The notes: a model not told the origin generated them from the sequence alone. Counted from the stretch's first letter, positions 34,403-46,376 are shown. The stretch is 64,000 nt of DNA from Daucus carota subsp. sativus (GCF_001625215.2 NC_030383.2:63168949-63232948), one strand, 5' to 3'. A program made the numbers and translations.

Positions 34403-37400
34403 ATGGCACACTTCCTAAAGCCTTCTCACCTTCTTCTCTTTGTTTTCTCTCTCTCGTTACTTCAATCCATTCTACCAACAAGACCAGAGGGAGAAGCTCT
34501 TGTGAAATGGAAGAATAGCCTAGCCCCTTCTTCTTTTCTCGATTCTTGGTCACTCACCAATCTCGATGATCTTTGTAACTGGACTGGCATTACTTGTAAC
34601 TCTGCAGGTTCAGTCTCTGAGATTAACCTTTATGAGAAACAACTTGATGGAATGCTGTCCGAGTTTGGCTTCACTTCATTTCCGAATCTCAACAATCTCA
34701 CCCTCGCATACAACTTCTTCTCGGGTCCAATTCCACCAGCCATTGAGAATTTAACACAGCTTCAATATCTTGATTTAAGCATCAATAGTCTCGATGGTCC
34801 CATTCCGTTCCAGGTTAGCCATCTTCAGAGGTTGCTCGTCTTAAACCTGTCACAGAATGCATTGCAAGCTCCAAATTGGTCCAAATTCTCCCCCATGCCC
34901 TTTTTGTGCATCCTCAACCTCAGTAGCAATCCTCTTGCGTCGACATTCCCAAATTTCATATCCAATTCTCATGGCCTGACTCACCTCAGCCTTGATCAAA
35001 ACGAGTTTACAGGTGATTTAGCGCGTGAATCAATATTTGCCAATCTGCATAATCTTGAAGTCCTCAGTCTTGTTGGCAATTCTTTTGAGGGGGTCATTTC
35101 CGCCAAATATATTCAAGCTTTCCAAATTAAAACGTCTCACCCTGTCAAGTAACAAATTTTTAGGATCAATTCCCAATGACATAAGGTTGCTTTGTGATCT
35201 TGAATTCCTATATTTAGGAAACAATTCTTTTGAAGGACCGCCTCCACCAAATATATTCAAGCTTTCAAAATTAAAACATCTTGTTCTCTGGAGTAATAAG
35301 TTTTCAGGTTCTGTTTCCAATGATATAGGTTTGCTTTCTGCGCTTGAACTTCTGAATCTTCACTCTAATTTTTTTGAGGGGCCGCTTCCGCCAAATGTAT
35401 TCAAGCTCTCTAAACTAAGGTTTCTTAACCTCTGGGGTAACAACTTTTCAGGTTCTGTTTCCAATGATATAGGTTTGCTTCCTGAGCTAGAAATCCTCAA
35501 TCTTCACTCTAATTTTTTTGAGGGGCCGCTTCCGCCAAATATATTCAAGCTCTCTAAACTAAGGTTTCTTAACCTTTGGGGTAATAACTTTTCAGGTTCT
35601 GTTTCCAATGATATAGGTTTGCTTCCTGAGCTAGAATTCCTCAATCTTCACTCTAATTTTTTTGAGGGGCCGCTTCCGCCAAATGTATTCAAGCTCTCTA
35701 AACTAAAGTTTCTTCATCTTCGAGGTAATAAGTTTTCAGGTTCTGTTTCCAATGATATAGGTTTGCTTCCTGAGCTTGAAATCCTCAATCTTCGCTCTAA
35801 TTTTTTTGAGGGGCCGCTTCCGCCAAATGTATTCAAGCTCTCCAAACTAAGGTTTCTTTCCCTTAAGGAAAATAAATTTTCAGGTTCTGTTTCCAATGAT
35901 ATAGGTTTCCTTTCTGAGCTTGAATACCTATATCTTGACTATAATTTATTTGAAGGAAGTATTCCTATTGGACTGGGACTCTTGACTAACCTCAGCTACT
36001 TAGATCTAAGTTCCAATAATCTCAGTGGCTATATTCCATCTGACATTGGAAACCTGAAGCTACTAGTATTTCTTGATCTCAGTTCTAACCAATTGACTGG
36101 ACCGCTTTTAAAGATCGTTTCTAATCTCACAAATCTTATGAATCTTGATGTAAGTGATAATAGTCTTAGTGGAAATATTCAGAGTGACTTGTGGAAGAAC
36201 TCTATATCCTTACGTTACATTAATTTTGCAAATAATTATTTGTCTGGGAACATTCCTAAGGAATACAACGATCATCCAACTTTGGAATACATCAATTTAA
36301 GTGGGAACCATTTTACAGGTATATTTTTCTCTATATATCTTTTCCTTTTCTCATATGTAACTAAGCTGGTAATCTGATTATTGCAGTTTTACCAAAGTTT
36401 CAACAATCTTGACAGGTGAGCTTCCAACAACAATTTGCAATGTCACTTCCCTTGCGGTTCTTGTTTTGTCAAATAATGGATTAAGTGGAGCACTTCCAAA
36501 TTGTTTCGGGAAACTTGCTGATAGATTGCTTTCCATTAATCTTGCTAATAATCAGTTTCGAGGAACAATACCAACTACTTTCTCCAGGAGTTGTCAGGTG
36601 AAATATCTAAACATGGATAATAATGAGTTTGAAAGATTCTTGCCCCCGTCTTTGGCGAACTGTAAGCACTTGAAAATTCTTGATATTGGCAATAATAAAA
36701 TAGGTGGTACATTTCCGTCATGGCTTTATGTACTTGGAGAGATAGAAGTCCTTGTCTTGCGATCAAATAAACTCTATGGTACAATAAGTGGAAGGAGCGT
36801 AAAAGATCCCTTCCCCAAGTTGCGGATTGTGGATCTGTCCAACAATCAATTCACTGGTCATTTGCCAATTCAATACTTTAAGAATATGAAATCAACTGAT
36901 AATTTGTATCGTTATCAGAATTCCAAAGGATATCTATCTTTCCATCATGATGCAGCAGTCTCCTTAACTGTGAAGGGAACGGAGTATGAGGTAGCAAAGA
37001 ACCTTCATATTTACACAGCCATTGATCTGTCGTGCAACAAATTTCAGGGACAAATTCCAAAGGTCACTGGAGAGCTTAGATGGCTTGCATTGCTCAATTT
37101 ATCGCATAATAGTCTAACAGGACCTATCCCATCATTGCTGAGAAATATGAAAGAACTCCAATCTTTAGATTTGTCTTCAAATCAACTGACAGGGGCTATT
37201 CCACCTCAGCTAACTGCATTGACATTTCTAGAGGTCTTGAACCTCTCGAAAAACCATCTTAGTGGAGAGATTCCTCAGAAAGGACAGTTCAGCACATTTA
37301 ACAATGATTCTTATCTAGGAAACTCCGCGTTATGTGGATTACCTTTGACAAAGAAATGTGCAAACACAGCATCACCTCCACAAGAAGTTGTAAATGGTGA

Positions 37401-37572
37401 TGAAGATGATGCTGGTGATGAAATGACATGGGAAGCAATCGTGATGGGATATGGATGTGGACTGATATGTGGATTGTCATCTGCGTACATTGTTCTCAAA
37501 CTAGGAAAGCCTTGGTGGTTTGTGAGATATATCGAAGTACTGCAACTGAAGTTGATGAAAAGATATGCATGA
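34403..37572 (+). pseudogene. RLP gene with shared frameshift and expanded LRRs (exons 34403-36318, 36416-37572)
   Basis: The first ~690 bases of CDS are virtually identical to the gene at 24928, including the extra G (five Gs at 35089-35093) that shifts the frame near codon 230. The shifted frame stops at 35152. Beyond that point the two genes differ clearly. The remainder of exon 1 is open and holds six 48-residue two-LRR modules; five of them (35232-35951) keep an exact 144-base period. The intron is 97 bases. Exon 2 is intact: island, LRRs, LCG..KKC cap, acidic spacer, GYGCGLICG helix, tail ending KRYA. As read, only a short secreted N-terminal peptide would be made. It would otherwise be the longest receptor in the window. 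Confidence 0.85.
35232..35951 (+). repeat. Five tandem 144-bp LRR modules within exon 1
   Basis: Units start at 35232, 35376, 35520, 35664 and 35808, each beginning GA(A/G)GG.CCGC and encoding EGPLPPNIFKLSKL plus two LRRs (LWGNNFSGSVSNDIGLL, LNLHSNFF). Several neighbouring units differ at only a few bases, so they multiplied recently by unequal exchange. Confidence 0.9.
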
Positions 37573-38420
37573 AGAATGGTACTGGCCGATCAAGACGAAC
37601 TTGAAAGTTGTTGTCCTTGTGGACATTTCTGAACCAGTAGTGTACTAGCTACATAAGTATTTAGTATTATGTAATAATCCGTTTGGTCGGGACTCATAAT
37701 GATTTCTCTTGCTTCAGGGGTATTAATATTAAACTTGCTATCTTGATGAATGTTAATGTAAATTAAAAAGAATATAAAATCAAAAAATTTAAATCAAACA
37801 CCTGTTGTACCAAGATCCATTAATTTGCTTTAGTCTCTTACATAACAATTTAATAGCACACTTCCACACTGTTCACACGTGTAATGTATAAAAATTCCAG
37901 TCTTCTTCGGAGGCCTACAGCTTCAACAACCTCTCAAAGATGTAGCAGTTGCTTGACAGTGATAGATATATATTAGATAAACACTATGCAATAACCAAAG
38001 TGACAGAAAAATCAAAGTCCGCTAATAAATTCATAAAAAATATAATAATCAACAACAAGAATCATAGTCTTACAAGTTCATATAAAATATAGGATCATTA
38101 GTATTCCACATGTATATTTTCTTCTCTTTCTTTTCGAGTTTTCCTCTCCAGCACCAAATCCAAATTAATATACAATGCCACACATTCCAGTCTCAGCTTC
38201 AGCTCCCAGGCTAGCATTGATTTAGCCAAGCACGACAGTGGCCGCTCTTGGTCCTGCCTTCAAATGTCTAACAATAACAGTTGGATACGTCGACAAAAAT
38301 ATTGTTCCTCATCATACTGAGGAGTTATTGAATTCGACAGTTTTACACAAAGAAGACAATTCCATGGACTAATCTATTAGTAACACGTAAGCTATAAACA
38401 CGTAGTCCACATCTATGCTA
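37573..38420. other. RLP 3' flank and intergenic block
   Basis: The conserved flank is followed at 37985-38100 by leader-block words (aaaaatcaaagtccgctaataaat) and at 38145-38330 by the block also found at 10615-10860. No gene is seen. Confidence 0.5.
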
Positions 38421-38575
38421 CGAACAATTCATATTGGTCTTCTATCTGTGCAACAGTCTCCCGAAGATAGGCCAAAAATGTCATCTGTGGTTCTTATCTT
38501 TGTTAGCAAAGGAGAATCTCCGATGCCTATACAACCTGATTTTCTTACAGAAAGAAATGCAAGTGAAACTAGGGT
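38421..38575 (+). pseudogene. Second relic of a G-type lectin receptor kinase C-terminus
   Basis: It reads HIGLLSVQQSPEDRPKMSSV and then PIQPDFLTERN, closer to the family consensus than the copy at 20337. It is only about 50 codons, with no kinase core nearby. Confidence 0.6.
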
Positions 38576-39493
38576 CGGATACCATGTTAAATGATCAATT
38601 CTCCTAAAACTAGGTTCAGGATGATCATGATATATTCTAACATCAAGATTAGCAGGACTAAAATGAAGATTTAAATGGATTTTAAAAACAAGCTCCTACT
38701 GAATAAAAAGAATCATTAATTTTTCTGACTCAACATATGTTAGCCTCCCCTGGCCCTGGGTGAAACCATAAGCTTCTCTGGTGCACATCCAAATCATTCA
38801 GCTGGTTCTACTTTCAGCTCAGCACAGGAACATCATTCTGCAGGTACTCTTGTATCTGTAGTTTCTTATTAATTTATTAACAAAATTTAGCTATTAAATA
38901 TTTTGATAAAATATCTATTTATTAAAATATTTTTTTATTTAATTGGTCTGATAAAAATATTATTGATATATAAATTTTACCTTTTTTCTGAAACAAATTA
39001 TAATTTTTGCTTCAAGCTTTTGTATGATAAGTTGAGAAATATTAGTTTTCTTTATCACCGTGAGAGTAGATCCTCGTTCCACAAAAATTTGTAACTGAAA
39101 AATAAAATAGAGCCCTAAAACTTTTCGATAAATATGGACTAAACAATTTTGATGCTCAAGTCTCAATAGGATTTATAAACGGTCATGATGAGTTTGATTA
39201 TCAATGACACCAAAAAAATATTAGAATTATATTTAAGTTATAAATTTGTCAATAAATTGTGTGATAATCATACTTTCCAAGTCTTCTTCAGAGGCCTCCT
39301 GCCTCAACAACCTTTCAAAGATGTAGTAGTTGTTGCTCGAGAGGGACAAATATATTAGGTAAAGACTATGCAATAATCAACGTGACAGAAAAACCAAAGT
39401 CCTCTAATAAATTAATAAAAAATATTATAATCAATATCAAGAATCATATTATCATAGTCTTCTAAGTTCATATAAAATATAGAATCATTAGTA
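38576..39493. other. Intergenic and leader block
   Basis: 38690-38860 is another copy of the block at 20800-20940. 39275-39490 carries the leader (CCAAGTCTTCTTCAGAGGCC, then aaaccaaagtcctctaataaat) of the next gene. Small ORFs at 38903-39166 overlap on both strands in AT-rich sequence and are not supported. Confidence 0.5.
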
Positions 39494-39501
39494 TATAAAT
39501 A
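39494..39501 (+). promoter_or_regulatory. TATA box (TATAAATA)
   Basis: It lies 53 bases before the ATG at 39547. Confidence 0.7.
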
Positions 39502-39546
39502 GAAGAGTGCAGAGTAAAGCCTTTCATAATCCAGTTGAGGAGAAAT

Positions 39547-42500
39547 ATGGCATACTTTGTAAAGCCTTATCACCTTCTTCTCTTTGTTTTCTTTCTCTCA
39601 TCACTTGAATCCATTCTTGCAACAACACGAGAAGGAGAAGCTCTTGTGAAATGGAAGAATAGCCTAGCCCCTTCTTCTTTTCTTGATTCTTGGTCACTCA
39701 CTCATCTCGATAATCTTTGTAACTGGACTGGCATTACTTGTAACTCTGCAGGTTCAGTCTCTGACATTAACCTTTTCAACAAACAACTCACTGGAAAGCT
39801 TTTTGAGTTTGGTTTCACTTCATTTCCAAATCTCAACAATCTCACCCTTGCAGATAACTTCTTCTCTGGTCCAATACCATCAGCCATTGGGAATTTAACA
39901 CAACTTCGGTATCTTGATTTGAGCAATAATTATCTCAATGGTTCCATTCCGTACCAGGTTAGCCATCTTTCAAGATTACACATCTTAAACCTGTCAGAGA
40001 ATGAACTGCAAGCTCCAAATTGGTCCGATTTCTCCCCCATGCCTTGTTTGACCATCCTCGACCTTTATCAAAATAATCTTATGTCGGAATTTCCAGAATT
40101 TATATCTAACTCGCGTAACCTGACATACCTTGACCTTTCATATAACAAGTTCACAGGCGATCTTGTGCGCGAATCAGTATTAACCAATCTAGGTGATCTT
40201 GAAACCCTCTATCTTAATGAAAATTCTTTTAGGGGGCCATTTCCACCAGACATATTCAAACTTTCCAAGTTGAGAGTTCTTGCCCTGTTCAATAATTTTT
40301 TTGAGGGGCCGCTTCCGTCAAATATATTCAAGCTCTCTAAACTAAGATTCCTTTTACTTTGGAGTAATAGTTTTTCAGGCACTCTTTCCAGTGACATAGG
40401 TTTGCTTTCTGAGCTTGAAAACCTAGATCTTCACTCTAATTCTTTTGTGGGGCCGCTTCCGCCAAATATATTCAAGCTGTCTAAACTAAGAACCCTTTTC
40501 CTCTGGGGTAATAACTTCTCAGGTTCTATTTCCAACGACATAGGTTTGCTTTCTGAGCTTGAACACCTATATCTCGACTCCAATTCTTTTGAGGGACCTT
40601 TTCCAACAAATATTTTCAAGCTTTCCAAATTAATACAACTTGGTCTCGCAAACAATACAAATTTATTTGAAGGAAGTATTCCTCCAGGACTGGGGCTCTT
40701 GACTAACCTAGAGGACTTGTCTCTTGCTTACAATAATCTTGGTGGCTATATTCCGTCTTCCTTTGGAAACCTAACACTACTAGTATATCTTAATCTCGCT
40801 CGTAATCAATTGGTTGGAACACTATCAAAGACCATTTCTAATCTCACAAATCTGTGGTTTCTTGATGTACATCATAATAGTCTCTCTGGGAATATTCAGA
40901 GTGACTTCTGGAAAAACTCTACATCACTGCTTTACATTAATTTGGCAGACAATAATTTTTCTGGGAACATTCCTAAGGAATATAATGTTCTTCCAATCCT
41001 GGATCACATCAATTTTAGGGGGAACAACTTTACAGGTATTTTTAATTCCATATTTTTTCCTTCTGTTGTATTTAATTATGCTAACAACTACTGCCTCTGT
41101 TTTCAAATACATATCGTTTGACTTTTTGGCACAAAACTCTATAATAATTCTAACTATAAGGTCAATGAACTTAGAAATATATGTCAAAAAGTCAAACGTC
41201 ATATATTTGAAATTAGAGGGAGTATGGCTTAATGACCTTTTAGCCCTTAAAGTTTGGGTAGAAGTTCCGATGCGGCGTCGAAGTTTAAAAACGTACCTTT
41301 CGACCCTCAAAGTATCTTTGTCGTACCTTTTAACCCTTATGGCGTATACCGGTATATAACGGGTGGGCAAAGTTGACATTTCACACGTGAGGGTTAAATG
41401 GGGCATTAAACATTAAGGGTTAAAAGGAACATTTAATATATTTTAATGTATTATTTAGGGATTAAAAGGAACGAGATGTATACTTTAAGGGTTAAAAGGT
41501 ACGCCCAAACTTCACCCCGAATATGAATTGTCAAGTTTATCCCCCGATTTGTATCGGTATTTTTAAAAAGGGCTAAAAAGTACGACAAAGATACTTTGAG
41601 GGTCGAAATGTACGTTTTTAAACTTTGAGGCCGCATCGGAACTTCCACCCATTCTTCGAGGGCTAAAAGGTCATTAAGCCGAGTATATATTACAGTTTTA
41701 CCAAAGTTTCAACAATCATGACAGGTGAGCTTCCACCAACAATTTGCGATGCAACTTCCCTTTCGATTCTTGATCTGTCAAATAATGGATTAAGTGGTGC
41801 ACTTCCACATTGTTTGGGGAATCTTGCTGATAAATTGATTTCGATTAATCTTGCTAATAATCAGTTTCGAGGACCAATACCAACAAATTTCTCCAAGAGT
41901 TGTCGTCTGACGTATCTTAACATCTATAACAATCACTTTAAAGGATTGGTTCCCCAGTCTTTGGCAAACTGTAAGCACTTGCAAATTCTTGATTTTGGAA
42001 AAAATGAAATAGGTGGAACATTTCCGTCATGGCTTTTTACTCTTGGAGAGCTAGAAGTCCTGGTCCTGCGATCAAACAGATTTTTCGGGAGAATAACTAG
42101 AAGGAGCATACCACACCCCTTTCCCAAGTTGCGGATTTTGGATCTATCCAACAATCAGTTCACCGGCTATCTGCCAATTTCATACTTCAAGAATATGAAA
42201 CCAAATGATAATAATTATGATTATTTCAACAACACAAACGAAGCCTATTACGTTTATCAAGTTTCTATCACATTAAATGTGAAAGGAAGCGAGCATGAAG
42301 TGACAAATATTCTTTATATTTACACGGCCATTGATCTGTCGTGCAACAAATTTGAAGGAAAAGTTCCAGACATTACCGGAGAGCTTAGATGGCTTGCATT
42401 GCTAAATTTATCTCATAATAGTCTTTCGGGGCCTATTCCATCACAACTGGGAAATATGAAAGAGCTCCAGTCTCTAGATTTGTCGTCAAATCAATTGACA

Positions 42501-42881
42501 GGTGTTATTCCAGATCAACTTACTAGTATGACATTTCTTGCTAGTTTGAACCTGTCAGAAAACCATCTTTCTGGGAAAATCCCTCGGAAAGGACAGTTCA
42601 GCACTTTTGGCGAAGAATCTTACTTAGGTAACTCGGCCTTGTGTGGAGTTCCTTTGACAAAGAAATGTATAGACGAAGTGCCCCCTTCACAAGTTGGAAA
42701 TGGCGATGATGAAAATGTTGATGAAGATGATACCGTTGATGAATTCAATTGGAAAGTGATCCTGATGGGATATGCATGTGGATCAATAGGCGGATTGTCT
42801 GCAGGATACATTGTCTTCACAGTTGGAAAGCCTTGGTGGTTTTTGAGGTACATTGAGACACTGCAGCAGAAGTTGATGTGA
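39547..42881 (+). CDS. Intact LRR receptor-like protein, 881 aa (exons 39547-41035, 41725-42881)
   Basis: This is an open, complete RLP and the most diverged one among the left-hand group. It starts MAYFVKPYHLLLFVF (signal peptide to about residue 25); N-cap EGEALVKWKNSL and LCNWTGITC; LRRs; two full 48-residue modules plus one shortened by an LRR near 40255-40310; then GSIPPGLGLL-type repeats. Exon 2 has an island (SITLNVKGSEHEV), LRRs, the LCG..KKC cap, a longer acidic spacer (DDENVDEDDTVDEF), a transmembrane helix (GYACGSIGG) and a tail ending LQQKLM. The intron is 689 bases instead of about 95 because two non-autonomous elements lie in it; both splice sites are unchanged (CAG|GTATTT and TGACAG). 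An ORF reading through exon 1 into the intron to 41121 is an intron-retention artefact. Confidence 0.9.
41091..41222. mobile_element. Stowaway MITE in RLP intron, 132 bp
   Basis: TA-flanked (41089-41090 and 41223-41224). The left end CTGCCTCTGTTTTCAAATA mirrors the right end, read inward CTCCCTCTAATTTCAAATA. The arms continue to GTTTGACTTTTT on both sides. Confidence 0.85.
41226..41680. mobile_element. Long-TIR element in RLP intron, 455 bp
   Basis: Arms of about 110 bases start GGCTTAATGACCTTTTAGCC on both strands. It is flanked by GAGTAT (41220-41225 and 41681-41686), whose left copy overlaps the end of the Stowaway, so it inserted after it. The superfamily is uncertain: the arms look Mutator-like but only six flanking bases are duplicated. 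Confidence 0.8.
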
Positions 42882-43233
42882 TGCGCAACTAGAAACAACC
42901 TTATCTTAGAATGAATCTGATCAATGTTAGCATATACTGAACTTTTTTTTTTGTAAATATGATTTCAAGTTCTCATACTAATACAAGAACCACTTGTTAA
43001 ATCTTGACCATGCTAAGAGGATGCTGAATGCTGATTTAACACTTTGCGATGCAAAGCAGGGGCGCATTAGTATTTTATATGTGTTGATAATTTGCGCAAT
43101 GTTAACAGGGATAGGTCTTCTTCTCTGCCAGATCTTCGACAGACTCTTTCAAGGTCTTCTGAGGACCCATCGGCTCGAATTAGTCCATCGTGAATTATGA
43201 TCTGAGAGCTATCTGCACACTATTTCCAGGTCT
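42882..43233. other. 3' flank with CCAAGTCTT-type element
   Basis: GCGCAATGTTAACAGGGATA and TTTCAAGGTCTTCTGAGGACC at 43090-43172 are a further copy of the recurring element. No gene is seen. Confidence 0.5.
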
Positions 43234-43975
43234 TCTGTCTCGTTAACTATGAAAGGAAGAAATCATGAAGTGAATAAAATTCTTCATATTTACACAATTG
43301 ATCTATCATGCAACAAATTTTGAGGAGAAATTTCAGAGGTTTCCGAAGAGCTTAAATGGCTTGCATTGCTCAATCTATCTCATAATGATCTTACTAGACA
43401 TCTCCCCGTTGCTCGCCATTAGAAAACAGGGATTATTCACTCGTCCGCCGCACCGCGAACTCATTCTTAGGTGCTCGGAGGTTTTTGAGGATTCTTGTTG
43501 ATTATTAATTTTGTGATTTTGTTGAATACTCTATCACTTAATAATGTAATAATTGTGTTATTAAATAATTATATTTTAAATTGTTAAGGATATTGAACTA
43601 TTTGTTTGATTATTTGGTTTAAATATAAATGTAACTCTTGAAATACATTTATTATATATATATTTAACATGTTAATATTTACTGAATCCCTCGCATCCGA
43701 ATCCCGATATTTTTAAATTTACGGATTCTCGTATTCATGTACCGTGCACTACCATACCTTCAACCACACTCATACTTTCTAGCTGCTCGGAAATATGAAT
43801 CAATCTTTAGATTTGTCTTCAAATCGATTGACGGAGGCTATTCCACACCAGTTAGGCAGTTAACTAGATTGACATTTCTAGAGGTCTTGAACTTCTCAGA
43901 GAATAATCTTACCGGGAAAATACCGCAAAAAGGAAAAATCAGCACTTTCGAGAATATATGAGTCAGTGTGGTTCA
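43234..43975 (+). pseudogene. RLP exon 2 relic in two pieces
   Basis: 43234-43405 retains island to LRR coding (SLTMKGRNHEV, KILHIYT, LKWLALLNLSHND) with an internal stop and a lost codon. 43797-43960 retains the later LRRs (LDLSSNRLT.., LTFLEVLNFSENNLTGKIP) and ends at a stop in the QFSTF region. Between them about 390 bases of unrelated AT-rich sequence are inserted. No transmembrane region survives. GACCAAAAATGTCATCTG at 43982 recalls the lectin-kinase relic. Confidence 0.75.
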
Positions 43976-46043
43976 CCTGTCTAGACCAAAAATGTCATCT
44001 GAGATTCTTATGTTTTTTAGCTATATATGAGTGGAAGAAAATTGTCGAGTCGAGGTTAATCGAATAAGGCGAGCCGGCTCATTTTAATTTAATTGAGACA
44101 AAACTTCTACGGAGTTCGACTCCTTTAATTAAACGGCTATGAAATCTCATTAAAGTCAGCCTTGTATATAAACTCAAGCCAGGTCGAGTTTTATTGAACA
44201 AATTTCAGCTCAAACCAGTCGCGAGCAGCCCAGCTCAAGTTCGAGGCCTGCTCATCTGTCTTCGAGTCTTGGACGAGATTTGAATCATCAACTCCTTCCA
44301 AAAAGAGTATTACACTGACAAAAATGCAGTAACATGTTTAATTTAAAAGTATATCATCTGTTCCCGCAGTTTAATTTTACCCATATTTTTGAGATTCATA
44401 TAAATTATAATTCCATAATATTTTTTCAATCATATTGGTTTTGAATAAAAATATAAATATCAAACTTTTATTTTTAAAAAAATTATAAAATTATATTTTA
44501 TAAGAGTCTCAAATACGTGGGAAAGTGGGAGTATTAATTTCGCCCACTAAGTCACTGACAGGTTTGTTAATTTGTTTCCATTTGAAGGTGTACACTGCAT
44601 ATTTTCACCAGGGATGGCAACAAGTCGAATCAGTTCAGATATATCAGATATCTCAATCCAAATCCAAATTATTTTTAAAATCCAAATCCAATCGAGTTTC
44701 ACATATCAAATTCAAATCCAAATTCACGGGTTTCAGATCGGGTTCAGGTTTGTTTGGGTTTATCCAAAACCCGAATCCAGAAATGTAAGTAGTATTGTAA
44801 AAATATTATTTTTTATTTTTTCACCCTTGAATTTCATTATATTTAAAACTAAACTACACACATTCACACTTTATCTATCCATATTATAAACACAATTTAG
44901 TATATTTAAAATTGAAAAAAAGTATATTAGTATACTACATACATATATTTGGATATTTGGAAATTTTTTCGGGTTTTGTGTTTGGATCGAATTTAGATTT
45001 CGGGTCCGGTTTTGATACGGAATACTTAATATCTAAATCCAAATTCAAACTGGTTCGGGTCTAAAAATTAAATTCAAATCCAAATCCAAAATATCATGTT
45101 CGTTAAAATTCATTCGGGTCGAGGTTGAGTATCCATTCGGATCAGATTTTTCTCTAACCAATAAATTTTGTAAATGGTCTGCACAAACGCAGTTACCGGC
45201 CCATTTCCGTATGAAGCCCATGAACAATTATTTGTTCTGTATATTTTTCAATCAAACCAAACCCAAACGCTAACAGCAGAATTAATTAAATTCCTTTCAC
45301 ATGTGATTTTGTAATGGGCCTACATTACAAAAATACTGTAGGACTATCCCACTATCCCTGACCCTACATGTTTTCTCAATAATTTTGATAAATATATTAA
45401 ACAGATATTGAACTGTTACAAAAATATAACGTCTGTTTTTCAAATAAGTAACGTACGGTTTCCGAGAGATAAAGTTTGACTTATATTGACAAGATAACGC
45501 TTGAATTTAATATCTTTTTAAAAAAAACTAATATAAAATCTAAATTAAATCTTCTTCTTAAATGAGAATCCAGAAAAATCTCAAAAATTCACAACTACAT
45601 CAATAAAATATAATATCCAACATTAAATAAAAATCTTTCAATATCCATTTTTTGTGTAATTTTCAACCAATCTGCTCTAATTATTTCGTCACCTTTTAAA
45701 ATTTAAAATTTTTAAATACTCAAAACAATTACCCTAACCGCCAACCACCTTAGAATTATAAAATCTTAAAATTAAATGCTAATAAGATTATCAGTGTTAC
45801 TCACCTAAACCAAAACGGTTACAAAATCTAACGGCAATATTATAAACTTTTAAAAATTAAATTTTTAATTAATTTGGCAAGTGGTATTCATATAGAACAA
45901 AACAGTTACAAAATCAAACTGCAAATTATAAAATCTTGAAATTATATTTAATACTGTAAGATTTAGCATGTGGGTCCCACACAATCAGAAAATAATATGA
46001 ACACGAAATCTTGCTCTATTAAATACACACACCTGTACATACA
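43976..46043. other. Repeat-rich intergenic region
   Basis: 44030-44260 is a worn TCGAGCC-type repeat. 44362-44536 looks like a Stowaway remnant ending GTGGGAGTA. 44610-45150 is a non-autonomous element of the GGGATGGCAAC type with runs of AATCCAAATC and CGGGTTC on both strands. 45160-46040 is AT-rich with nothing coding recognised. Confidence 0.4.
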
Positions 46044-46051
46044 TATATAAA
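46044..46051 (+). promoter_or_regulatory. Probable TATA box (TATATAAA)
   Basis: It lies 333 bases before the ATG at 46377 and is followed by a CT-rich leader (ctcccctctctcctctctctc at 46119), typical of plant 5' UTRs. Confidence 0.5.
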
Positions 46052-46376
46052 CACCCACCGCCTCTTCAACTTTCCAACATCAAAACCCTCGTAATTCAAT
46101 TGGGTTTCTGCTGTTATTCTCCCCTCTCTCCTCTCTCTCGCCGAGATTTTTATATGCATACATGCGTGGGTATATGTATATGTACACCCCCTTGGCAAAA
46201 ACACAGACTAAACACTAAAAGAACCCACAGAATCATACCCATGTTATGGATATTATCTGGGGTTTGTTGAAATTGTTGTAGAAGGCCTAAAGATTTGATT
46301 TTGGAGTAGCCCATTTGGTTCTTGATTGAATTTGGTTGTGTTTTGAGTGTGAAAAGGCAAGATTTTATGATTCTTG

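Noticed and set aside
40814-41406. Overlapping long ORFs on both strands across the intron of the gene at 39547
   Set aside because: They read through intronic inverted repeats; the spliced RLP model explains the region.
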